Origin: Mucilaginibacter sp.
GTDB taxonomy: Bacteria > Bacteroidota > Bacteroidia > Sphingobacteriales > Sphingobacteriaceae
Direction: 5' to 3'
DNA length: 64,000 nucleotides
NCBI RefSeq assembly: GCF_028287845.1
Contig: NZ_JAQBOW010000163.1
Span: 56,105 to 120,104, forward strand
Of this stretch, positions 35,473 to 44,023 are shown in pieces (the first letter of the stretch is position 1; each line of letters starts with the position of its first letter). A model generated the notes under the pieces. The model saw nothing but the letters and a program-made list of their open reading frames with translations. It searched no databases and was not told where the DNA came from. The translations under genes and the position numbers were made by a program.

Positions 35473-36798
35473 TTATTTTTTCATACGCAGGCGCATTACT
35501 ATCAGGTCGCCCACTTTTTTTCCGGCTTCGTTTGCTACTATACATGAGTTATGAAAGTGCAAGCCGCCATAAAAACGTGCCCAGTTATTTTCGGCAGCGG
35601 CTGCTCTGAATGAAGGGAAAGACCTGCTTTTTATACCAAACTCAAGTTCTGATGTATCTTTAAACGCTAGCTTATCACCAAACATACTTGTTAGTGCTTC
35701 GGCTGCGGATGCAGATATCGTTGAATGGCCGCATGTATATTCCGGGAATGGCGGAGTTTGTAAGCGGGGGCGCCAATCTGCATTAAAAAATTTATTGATA
35801 ACTGTTTCAGGCCTTGCGGTATTGTATTTGTATTTGGCAGACCAACATTGAATAAAGCTATCAAATAACGCGATTGATGTTTTGGCGAAAGCACAAACGG
35901 TGGTTCCAAAATCGGCTTTTGCCTGGCCGGCAGCAATTCCGGTAATACTCATCCAGTGTCCTGGTGGAGAAAACTTTTTTGTAATGTATTGCACGTGGCC
36001 AATCACATTGAGTTTGCCCGGATTATCGTCCCAAAAATCAGCTATCTGTTCTTGTTCAGGAGTTAAACTGCCGGTTGCCTTTATTATATAGCTTACCTCT
36101 GCGTAATACTTGCTTCCTTTATCCGTTACATTAAAATCAGGTGGTGGTAAAACGGCGAATTGATTTGCACTATCCATTACCATGGGCCTTATTTCCTGCC
36201 AGTGAGGTTCTACCGCCGCCGCGTAGGATGGGGGCGTAGGTATCCATCTGCCAGCCATGTTTTTGACAGAAAATTTGGATGCGCTGCGTGTTTTAAAATA
36301 ATTATCGCCTTTGCTCCATTTTATTATTGATTCTGAAACCCTTTTAGCAAAATCTTCTGATCCAGATATGACCACTCCCGGCATCCCGTGAGATACTGCC
36401 AAGTCATGCAGACTATCAATATAATATTTCATGCTTCCTTCAGGAAAAGTAACTGCCTGTCCAACTTTGCAAAAAGCCAGTAGTGAAGCATATTCATAAT
36501 CTATTTTTTCATTTGCAAATGGTTCGGCTACCTTTTTTAGCCCGTTTAGTTGACCAACTAAAGATGTATATTGTTTGGGGTAACCCGCAGCTATTACTTC
36601 ATAACCGGCAATGTTTGCGTAAGAATAATTTCTGGAGGCAACTACTGGTGTAAAATTATTACCCATTACCACCTGGTTTAATTCATGAACCGTACTGCTG
36701 TAAAGCGCAGGGTTATGGAATATTTTTTTATAGTCAATATTTTGGCACGCTGGTAATAAAATAACCAACCACGTCAATTTTATAAAAAGTCGTCTCAT
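35473..36798 (-). CDS. Vanadium-dependent haloperoxidase / PAP2-like lipoprotein
   Basis: This 441-residue protein has a lipoprotein signal (LVILLPACQN) and the C-terminal catalytic motifs of the vanadium haloperoxidase and PAP2 phosphatase superfamily: KYNTARPETVI (near 320), PPFPEYTCGHSTISASAAE (near 350) and NNWARFYGGLHFHNSC (near 405), the latter with the conserved His residues. Such proteins bind vanadate or phosphate and act as haloperoxidases or phosphatases. Similar Bacteroidota lipoproteins are of unproven activity. It lies in the GH65 operon under a LacI-type operator, an odd place for a peroxidase. A phosphatase role on a sugar phosphate is an alternative. Confidence 0.82.
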   Translation of the reverse strand: MRRLFIKLTWLVILLPACQNIDYKKIFHNPALYSSTVHELNQVVMGNNFTPVVASRNYSYANIAGYEVIAAGYPKQYTSLVGQLNGLKKVAEPFANEKIDYEYASLLAFCKVGQAVTFPEGSMKYYIDSLHDLAVSHGMPGVVISGSEDFAKRVSESIIKWSKGDNYFKTRSASKFSVKNMAGRWIPTPPSYAAAVEPHWQEIRPMVMDSANQFAVLPPPDFNVTDKGSKYYAEVSYIIKATGSLTPEQEQIADFWDDNPGKLNVIGHVQYITKKFSPPGHWMSITGIAAGQAKADFGTTVCAFAKTSIALFDSFIQCWSAKYKYNTARPETVINKFFNADWRPRLQTPPFPEYTCGHSTISASAAEALTSMFGDKLAFKDTSELEFGIKSRSFPSFRAAAAENNWARFYGGLHFHNSCIVANEAGKKVGDLIVMRLRMKK

Positions 36799-36868
36799 TT
36801 GTAGTAAATATTAAGTAACATAAATTGTGTTTAACAATCGTCAAACAACAGTTTTAACTTATAATTTA

Positions 36869-37411
36869 CTAAACCTCGGGAGGGATCTCTGCATTTTCGG
36901 TAAATCCGGACGGGTATATGCTTTTACCGCCAAACTTAATTGTTTCTTTTACCTCTATGTACACATCGACTGTCTTATCCAATTCCAGCCGACAATATTC
37001 ATCTTGTTTTTGTTGTTTTTGAGTTTGCTTTTTTGTTGATCCATTGCTAGCCAAGTCATTTACCTTTTTAAAGTAATCATCACTTTTATTGCTGATGATG
37101 GTTTTTTCTTTAAAGTTGACGCAAACCAATTCCAACGAATCATTGTATATTTTTCTCTTAAAGTATTTATAGGTAACCCCTTTATAAGTCATTTCACCGT
37201 CCACTCTTTCGTAATTGCGCCAGTTGACTTGATAGGGAAGATTGATGGGTATTTTTATAGTTATAGTTTCATGCCCGGCTATTTTCATCATATCCAGGTT
37301 CTGCTCCAATTCTTTATTGGCGCTTTGCTCCATATAATAAAACATAGCCTTGTAACCTATAGCGTTAAATAGGAACAGAACCAGTAAGAATATGGAGAAT
37401 GTTTTTTTCAC
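36869..37411 (-). CDS. Conserved small membrane-anchored protein, unknown function
   Basis: The 180-residue protein has one N-terminal hydrophobic anchor or signal (IFLLVLFLFNAIGYKAMFYY), then a charged beta-rich domain (IPINLPYQVNWRNYERVDGEM) and a Lys/Gln-rich stretch (STKKQTQKQQKQDEY). Similar proteins occur near surface-protein genes in Sphingobacteriaceae, but I know no function. The start codon is GTG, and it overlaps the TAG stop of the GH65 gene by one base (TAGTG), so translation is probably coupled. It is part of the LacI-operator-controlled leftward operon. Confidence 0.75.
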   Translation of the reverse strand: MKKTFSIFLLVLFLFNAIGYKAMFYYMEQSANKELEQNLDMMKIAGHETITIKIPINLPYQVNWRNYERVDGEMTYKGVTYKYFKRKIYNDSLELVCVNFKEKTIISNKSDDYFKKVNDLASNGSTKKQTQKQQKQDEYCRLELDKTVDVYIEVKETIKFGGKSIYPSGFTENAEIPPEV

Positions 37412-39450
37412 TATTTTACTGTATAAGTTTGTTTATTAATACCAACACCAGTTATGGTTAATGATTTCCATTTAGCAGGTAATGTGCTTTTGAGCTGGAT
37501 AATGCCTTGGCCGGTAATATCAAGACCACCAAAACCCATTAAAACACTTTGTATTAAACCACCAGCTCCCGTTGCGAAATATGGATTTGTGCCGCCTTTA
37601 GTTTCAGCGATTACCCTAAATGGCGGTAACAGGTTTAGATCGTAAGCTCCTTTAAAAAAATGATAAGCTTTTTCGCCATCGCCAAAACGGGCATATAGCA
37701 GGGCAAAAATGGCCTCGGTCATAGCTGGTGTACCTTCCGTGGGTACCCGTTTTTCATAATATGCCAGATCTTTTTTAATTTGTTCTGTATTTGTAATTGT
37801 TTTAAGTGGATATGCCAATAAATTAACATCTGCTTGTTTTATTCCTTCGCCCTTGTATGCGGCATGTTCTTTAGTGACGCCATCGCTAAATGCCAGAATT
37901 GGAATGTTGCCCGCAACAATTGCCCAATTACTATCAGGTTTTATATCTAAAATTTTGGCAGTATTTACAGCATTTTGAAGATTAACTTGAGCGGCTGCGT
38001 TTGTAAATGCGTCATTGTCAATATTCTCTGCCCATTCATCTGCGGCAACAACATTTTTTATGTCGAAATGGCCAGGACCGTTCTGCTCAACCCTGCTAAC
38101 CCAAAAATCTGCAGTAGCCGATAGTATGGGCCAGCCCTTTTCACGCAGCCATTGTTTGTCGCCTGTAACACAATAATATTGCCAGGCGGCAAGTGCAACA
38201 CAAGCGGTTATATGATGCTCAAACGGGCCGCTTAGTGCCCATACCGGTGTTTCTTCTACACCTGTATCTGCACTTTCCCAGGGGAACATGGCACCTTTGT
38301 ATCCATGAGCAAAAGCATTTTGCCTGGCTTCGTTTAACCGATTGAATCGATAGTCAATGAGTGATCGGGCAATTTCAGGGTGCAGCACCAACAGCGCGGG
38401 AAACATCCATAGATCAGAGTCCCAAAAAACGTGGCCGTTATATCCCAATCCGGATAAGCCCATTGGGGATGGAGCATAAGCCGTTCCGGCTCTTGAAAAG
38501 GAGTATAAGTGATATAACATGCTATGTATATCCTGTTGTACCTGCTTGTCGCCATCAATAGCAATATCACTTTTCCATAGATCGGCCCACGCGTTTTCAT
38601 GAAATTTTATTAAGCGGTTAGTGCCTTCAAGTTTTGCAAAAATGGTTAAGCGTTCGGCTTCATTTAAAGGATCGGGGTGGTGGGATGATGTTACCGATGA
38701 ACCGGCAATAGCAAACTGATAGGTTTGGCCACTGGATACGTTTTTATTGAATTTTGCAGAATGCATATTATTATCCCACATTTCATGCAAAACCCGCGGC
38801 TCTTTCCCATGCTCTTCAGTAAATAAAAAAGTAGTAGAAGCGCTGATTTGAAGCTTACCTGTTGGGCTTTTTGCCGTTGAGGTAAGTAACTGTATAGAGG
38901 TATGCGGGCGGTCTATTTCATTATAATAGTTTTGCACCTCTTTTAATTCGTCGGGTGCCTCCATAACACTGGCTGCGGTGATATGAATATCTTTTTTTGC
39001 TGTTACCGATACGTTTTCTAGCACGGTAAATGGTAATTGCCGTAACGAGTAATAAGTGCATGTTATAGTTGCTTTGTCGGCGTAATCAAAAGTGGTGGTA
39101 AAACATGCATGTTGCATGTCAAGCTCCTGTTTAAAATTGCTTACGTTTTGATTATTAATACGATGGCCGTCAATTTCAAGATACATATTAAGTAAGTTGA
39201 AACCGTTTAGGAAATTGCTAACTCTGCCTCTGCCGTAAAGGTCATAAGCGCCGGCAAACACTACGTTTTTAACTTTAAAGGGCTCGGGAGAAGAAACTAT
39301 ACCAATTATTCCATTAGCAACTGTAATTCCGTAATAATTTGCAGGATTAATATTATTAGCTTTTAATATCCACGGAGATGCATCTTGCCCGGAGCTTTTG
39401 CCGGTTAAGCACAAAAATTGAACACATAGTAGCGTAAAAAATCTCCTCAT
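37411..39450 (-). CDS. Secreted GH65 glycoside hydrolase (alpha-glucobiose-active)
   Basis: This 679-residue protein of family GH65 has a signal peptide (FTLLCVQFLCLTGKSSG), an N-terminal beta-sandwich domain, an (alpha/alpha)6 barrel and a small C-terminal beta domain. FWDSDLWMFP (342-350) and the catalytic-acid segment ADEWAENIDNDAFTN with E472 are conserved. GH65 includes maltose, trehalose and kojibiose phosphorylases and hydrolases. Export makes a phosphorylase role unlikely, because phosphate and product capture would be outside, so hydrolysis of trehalose, kojibiose or a related disaccharide is the best guess. It is the first gene of an operon starting at the 39575 operator. Confidence 0.88.
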   Translation of the reverse strand: MRRFFTLLCVQFLCLTGKSSGQDASPWILKANNINPANYYGITVANGIIGIVSSPEPFKVKNVVFAGAYDLYGRGRVSNFLNGFNLLNMYLEIDGHRINNQNVSNFKQELDMQHACFTTTFDYADKATITCTYYSLRQLPFTVLENVSVTAKKDIHITAASVMEAPDELKEVQNYYNEIDRPHTSIQLLTSTAKSPTGKLQISASTTFLFTEEHGKEPRVLHEMWDNNMHSAKFNKNVSSGQTYQFAIAGSSVTSSHHPDPLNEAERLTIFAKLEGTNRLIKFHENAWADLWKSDIAIDGDKQVQQDIHSMLYHLYSFSRAGTAYAPSPMGLSGLGYNGHVFWDSDLWMFPALLVLHPEIARSLIDYRFNRLNEARQNAFAHGYKGAMFPWESADTGVEETPVWALSGPFEHHITACVALAAWQYYCVTGDKQWLREKGWPILSATADFWVSRVEQNGPGHFDIKNVVAADEWAENIDNDAFTNAAAQVNLQNAVNTAKILDIKPDSNWAIVAGNIPILAFSDGVTKEHAAYKGEGIKQADVNLLAYPLKTITNTEQIKKDLAYYEKRVPTEGTPAMTEAIFALLYARFGDGEKAYHFFKGAYDLNLLPPFRVIAETKGGTNPYFATGAGGLIQSVLMGFGGLDITGQGIIQLKSTLPAKWKSLTITGVGINKQTYTVK

Positions 39451-39574
39451 TAATCATCTTTTATTAAGAAGCCATCCATTTCTAGAGCTATAGCCTTTGC
39501 TTCTTTTATAATTGGCAGCTCTAATGTATAGAGCCGGGCCATTCAATTTGCCTTAAATGCGACTTTAAACACTG

Positions 39575-39608
39575 CAAAGCTTATCGCAAACGTTTGCGGT
39601 AAGCTTTG
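39575..39608. promoter_or_regulatory. LacI-type palindromic operator between GH65 and SRPBCC/GyrI genes
   Basis: CAAAGCTTATCGCAAAC and GTTTGCGGTAAGCTTTG form a 34-bp palindrome with one mismatch pair, centred on AACGTT. It is nearly identical to the site at 53582 and lies between two divergent genes. Confidence 0.85.
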
Positions 39609-39747
39609 TTGTTTACAAAAAAAAACAGATACTAAATCGGTATTATTTATATTGGTAGTAAACAGGTAGTGATTCTGGCATCAGGGCCAAAAGCAAGTTT
39701 GTTTGCCCTGATACTCAACAATTCATTTGGAATTTAGCTTTATAAAC

Positions 39748-40683
39748 ATGATTAAAAAAATATCTTTTGCACTATTGGTAATAGTAATAGCATTTTTTAT
39801 AAGAGCATTCTTTGTACTGCCTACCGGGAGTTTAACTAATCAGGAAATTATTATAGCCACAACAGAAGGACATGTATTTGATTTTTTAACTAATAAAGGA
39901 AAGTGGCCGATGTGGTGGCCCGGTACTATTAATTCTACTGGCCAGGAGTATTGTTTTAACAGCAGTAGGTTTGCCATAAAAAAGATAAGCAATAGCGAAG
40001 TCTATTTGGCAACGTATACCAACAGCTCACAGATAAATACAAGAATTTCCTTTATAGCAGCCGATAAAAGCAGAGTAAAGGTAAGGTGGCAAGGCGAGAC
40101 AGCGTTAAGTTACAATCCAATAAAAAGGGTAATGCAGATTAGGGATATTGACGTTACGGAACGGCAGATAACAGCTATTTTAAAACACTTAAAAGAATTT
40201 TTGGAAAACGACAAAAATGTATATCACATTGATGTGAAATTAACCAGGGTTAAAGATTCTGTGGTTTTAGCAAAACAGATTATCATGAATGAGTACCCCG
40301 GTGCGGATAAGATTTATCCGATGATAAATATTTTAAAGAAACAAATCAAACAGCACGGTGCCGTTGTAATTGATTCGCCCATGCTTAATATAAATCAAAC
40401 AGGTAAAAACAGTTTTGCCGTAATGGTAGGTATACCAATTAATAAAGAGATAGTAGCCGGCAATGGATCGTATATTAACAAAATGGTTTTAGGAAATATC
40501 CTTATAGCATCAGTTAACGGCGGCCCTAATACGGTGAGGAACGCCGTTAAGCAGCTTGCAAATTACCGAAGAGATTATGGGTTAATATCGCCAGCAATGC
40601 CTTTTGAATCTTTAGCTACAAATCGTATAACTCAGAAAGATACAAGCAAGTGGGTTACAAATCTATATTATCCAATATATTAA
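39748..40683 (+). CDS. SRPBCC plus GyrI-like effector-binding domain protein
   Basis: The 311-residue protein begins with a hydrophobic anchor (ISFALLVIVIAFFIRAFFVL), then an SRPBCC-type part (TTEGHVFDFLTNKGKWPMWWPG) and a GyrI-like/effector-binding part (YPGADKIYPMINILKKQIKQ, ILIASVNGGPNTV). Such proteins bind small hydrophobic ligands, and the anchor puts the domains outside the cytoplasm or at the membrane. I prefer the ATG at 39748 to the TTG seven codons upstream. It is divergent from the GH65 gene and shares its LacI-type operator, but why a ligand-binding protein should belong to a sugar locus is unclear. Confidence 0.72.
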   Translation: MIKKISFALLVIVIAFFIRAFFVLPTGSLTNQEIIIATTEGHVFDFLTNKGKWPMWWPGTINSTGQEYCFNSSRFAIKKISNSEVYLATYTNSSQINTRISFIAADKSRVKVRWQGETALSYNPIKRVMQIRDIDVTERQITAILKHLKEFLENDKNVYHIDVKLTRVKDSVVLAKQIIMNEYPGADKIYPMINILKKQIKQHGAVVIDSPMLNINQTGKNSFAVMVGIPINKEIVAGNGSYINKMVLGNILIASVNGGPNTVRNAVKQLANYRRDYGLISPAMPFESLATNRITQKDTSKWVTNLYYPIY

Positions 40684-40701
40684 GTACGAAAAGTTAGGCT
40701 A

Positions 40702-43700
40702 TTAGTTGGCCATAATTAGCTTTCCATCATAACTAACCATGAGCAAACTGCTTCCATTGATGGTTTTGATATATTTGGCCCAGGTAATTTCCTGGAAATT
40801 AAACAGCGGATTAACCCAATAATTGGGGATATGGAAATCTTTATTGTTTTTATCAAAAGTTAAACTTGCTAATCCAAGTGCATCATATCTGCCTTCGTAG
40901 GGTACAACACCTGCAAAATTGCCGTTAACTAACAGGCTGCCATCAGGTTGTTTTAGTATAGATTTTATAGGAGCTTGCTGGTAAGTATAAGGCAAATCTT
41001 TATATTTCTTAGCATGTAGTACATCGCTAATAAAAATACTTGCGAATATGTTGGCTGTTAATTTTTTACTATCATCCAGTTTATCCTTTAAAATTTCGCC
41101 GGTAGTTTTATCAGCCATTTTTTGATAACTCAAATATTCTTTTTTCAAATAAGGCAACTCCTGTTCAAGGTCATTTTTGGGCCTGAACGGGTAATACTTT
41201 CCCTGGTAATTGTATGATAAAATCAGGTCATTTTTACCATCGTTATCAACGTCGCTATTATAGGCGTACAAGGGTGTTTCATTAGTTACATTGTATTTAT
41301 TGTTTAGGCCCCAGTTACCTGCTACCAGGTCTGGCTTGCCATCATTATCTAAATCAACAATTGTTGCGCATTGCCACCATCCCGCCAACATATCTAACAA
41401 TGGAGATGAAAATTTAACAAACCTATTACCCTTGTTAAATAAAATTGAAATAGGCTGCCACTCGGCTGTAATTACTAAATCCGCTTTACCATCTTTATCA
41501 ACGTCAATAGCTTCAATATGGGTTATAAATTTTATTCCGGTAAGATCCGGGCATAAACTTTTAGCTGCCGGTTTAAAATCCCCTTTACCATTATTTAGTA
41601 AAATAAGCGATGTTGAAGGTGCCGTGTAATTTCTATATGATACACTTGCTGTCAATAAAATGTCGGGCAATCCATCGCCGTTAAAATCAAAAACAAATAT
41701 TTTTGAATAACGCGAAGTGATTTTAGGCAACGCTTTGTATTCAAATTGGTTATTGCCTTTGTTAATGTATAGGCGCGGTTGGATCAATTTATCTGCATCA
41801 GCAAAGGGGTGATTAGCGCCCATCACTAATAAATCAGGCAATCCATCGTTATTTACATCTACCCATTGTGCATCCTCATCAGCAAAATCAGCTTGTTGAT
41901 TAAACGCGGGCACTTTGAGTTTGGTAAACCCACCTGCTTTATTTCCCAGCAAAATATATTTTTCCTCGCCTGCAATACCCCCAACATAGATATCATCTAA
42001 ACCATCTTTGTTAATATCTACCGTAGCAATTGCCGGTGTATGTGACAAATAGGTATGCGGTAGTAAATAGTAATAATTAAAGTCAGGCGTGTCAAATGTT
42101 TTTATGTTGGCTATGGTATGCGCATTTGATTGCTTACTATCAAACTGCTTTCTGTTATTTAAAAAATCACTAACCACGCCGGCGTTATCGCCCGGTTTAT
42201 TTAAGAGTTTTGAATTATAGGTAATAATGGTTTTTTGATTAAACTTGAAGTTACTAATGGTTTGGCTTGTATTGTCTGGCCATATAATAAGCAATTGTGT
42301 TGGAGCATCATTTGGCAAAAAAGTAAAGAGCAAATTATTGTTTTGACTGCTTTCGAATGCATTACTGGTTTGCACTTCCTGATGGTCAACTTGTTTTTTA
42401 GATTTTAGATAGAACTTTGTGCCTATTCCGTCAATATTGCCGTTTTTATACTTTACTTCGTACCTTAAAAATTTTGGTTTATTATGCATGTGCGCTTCCA
42501 TTGTCATGTTGCGATATATTGATGCCGGCGCATCCATATTATTTGCAATTATTTCAAGATCCCCATCATTGTCCAAATCAACTGCTATGGAACCTGCAGA
42601 AATGGTAGGATCGCGCATATCGTTATTCGCGGAAACATCAGTAAATTTAAGATTAGCGTTGCCTTGATAAAAGAAATTATGAACTGCCCCATCGGGCATC
42701 AAATTAATTTTTTTTCTATCAAAGTGTTTGCTGGATTTAAATTGGCTGATAACGCCAGGATTACCAAGATATTTAAGGTAATCCATATCATTTAAGCGTT
42801 TTTTTATGCCATTAGAAAAAAACAAATCTTTTATACCATCCATGTTGAAATCTGATACCAATGGCGACCAGGTCCAATCGGTTGCAGCTACGCCTGCATA
42901 CAGCCCCATATCCATAAATTTCTTGCCGTTGGCAACGTTAATTTGTAAGCAGTTTTTTGAATATTGATAATAAAATCCGCTATTTACTTCCTGGTTATAA
43001 ATATCTAATGGTTCGTCATTAATAGTAGATCTTAGTGCTTTTATATCTTCCGGCAGCATATCAGTGGATATAACATCAAGCTGGCCATCCTTATTAATGT
43101 CACTCATGGTATTACCCATTGAAAATAAGCTGGTATGCCCAAAAGCGCTTTTTAATTGTTCCTTAAAAGTTCCGTTATGTTGATTTACATAATAGTAATC
43201 TTGCTCAAAAAAATCATTACTAACGTAAATATCATCCCAACCATCATTATTTAAATCGCCTACGCTTACGCCCAAACCATAGCCAATAGGTGAGGCATAA
43301 ATGCCTGAACCCGCAGTTACATCTGTAAAATGCCCGTTATCGTTCCTGAACAGATGATCGCCGGCATTGTGGCTATATTTGAATCTTTGGGTTGAATCAC
43401 CATAGGTGTCATTACTATGTACAGACGAGGTTAGTAAAAACATGTCCAGATCACCATCTTTATCATAATCCGTAAATGATGCCTGCGTAGAAAACCCCGA
43501 AAAATCCAATCCATATTTGGCCGCACTTTCTGTAAAGGTCATATCCCCGTTATTGATATAAAGCTGATTCTTTCCTTTAAAACCATTGTAACCCGCTACA
43601 ACAGTAACATAAATATCTTTTAAACCATCCCCGTTAATATCAACTATAGTTACCCCGGTTTTCCAATCGCCGGTGCCTTTTACTCCAGCTCTGTCAGTTA

Positions 43701-44001
43701 CATCCTCAAATTTAAAATTCCCTTTATTTATATATAATTTATTTGAACCCTGGTTGGATACAAAATACAAATCAGGCAAACCATCGTTGTTGAAATCTGC
43801 GGATGCTACGCCGGCTCCGTTGTAGAAATAAAGATAATCAAGAATATTTGCCGAGTTTGACTCGGTGTTTTTATTTATAAAACCAATATGTGTTTGATTT
43901 GGCGGCAATAATTTAAAAACACTTTCCCCTTTCTTTTCCTGCCTGCATGAGCAGAAAAGACAAATGCCTAATACCGTAGCTATTAAAATTATTTTTTGCA
44001 T
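40702..44001 (-). CDS. FG-GAP/VCBS repeat surface lipoprotein with ASPIC/UnbV domain (copy 2)
   Basis: The 1099-residue protein has a lipoprotein signal (ATVLGICLFCSCRQ) and many FG-GAP repeats with calcium-binding DxNxDGxxD loops such as DFNNDGLPDLYF, DINGDGLKDIYV and DVNNDGLPDLLV, forming a beta-propeller. Near residue 560 is an ASPIC/UnbV-like stretch (LLIIWPDNTSQTISNF). Such lipoproteins often follow SusD in Bacteroidota and are thought to help bind glycans at the surface, but the role is not established. It is the last gene of the leftward operon from the MFS transporter, 22 bp after its homologue. Confidence 0.88.
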   Translation of the reverse strand: MQKIILIATVLGICLFCSCRQEKKGESVFKLLPPNQTHIGFINKNTESNSANILDYLYFYNGAGVASADFNNDGLPDLYFVSNQGSNKLYINKGNFKFEDVTDRAGVKGTGDWKTGVTIVDINGDGLKDIYVTVVAGYNGFKGKNQLYINNGDMTFTESAAKYGLDFSGFSTQASFTDYDKDGDLDMFLLTSSVHSNDTYGDSTQRFKYSHNAGDHLFRNDNGHFTDVTAGSGIYASPIGYGLGVSVGDLNNDGWDDIYVSNDFFEQDYYYVNQHNGTFKEQLKSAFGHTSLFSMGNTMSDINKDGQLDVISTDMLPEDIKALRSTINDEPLDIYNQEVNSGFYYQYSKNCLQINVANGKKFMDMGLYAGVAATDWTWSPLVSDFNMDGIKDLFFSNGIKKRLNDMDYLKYLGNPGVISQFKSSKHFDRKKINLMPDGAVHNFFYQGNANLKFTDVSANNDMRDPTISAGSIAVDLDNDGDLEIIANNMDAPASIYRNMTMEAHMHNKPKFLRYEVKYKNGNIDGIGTKFYLKSKKQVDHQEVQTSNAFESSQNNNLLFTFLPNDAPTQLLIIWPDNTSQTISNFKFNQKTIITYNSKLLNKPGDNAGVVSDFLNNRKQFDSKQSNAHTIANIKTFDTPDFNYYYLLPHTYLSHTPAIATVDINKDGLDDIYVGGIAGEEKYILLGNKAGGFTKLKVPAFNQQADFADEDAQWVDVNNDGLPDLLVMGANHPFADADKLIQPRLYINKGNNQFEYKALPKITSRYSKIFVFDFNGDGLPDILLTASVSYRNYTAPSTSLILLNNGKGDFKPAAKSLCPDLTGIKFITHIEAIDVDKDGKADLVITAEWQPISILFNKGNRFVKFSSPLLDMLAGWWQCATIVDLDNDGKPDLVAGNWGLNNKYNVTNETPLYAYNSDVDNDGKNDLILSYNYQGKYYPFRPKNDLEQELPYLKKEYLSYQKMADKTTGEILKDKLDDSKKLTANIFASIFISDVLHAKKYKDLPYTYQQAPIKSILKQPDGSLLVNGNFAGVVPYEGRYDALGLASLTFDKNNKDFHIPNYWVNPLFNFQEITWAKYIKTINGSSLLMVSYDGKLIMAN

Positions 44002-44023
44002 TAAAGTTGGTGTTATAAAGAGG

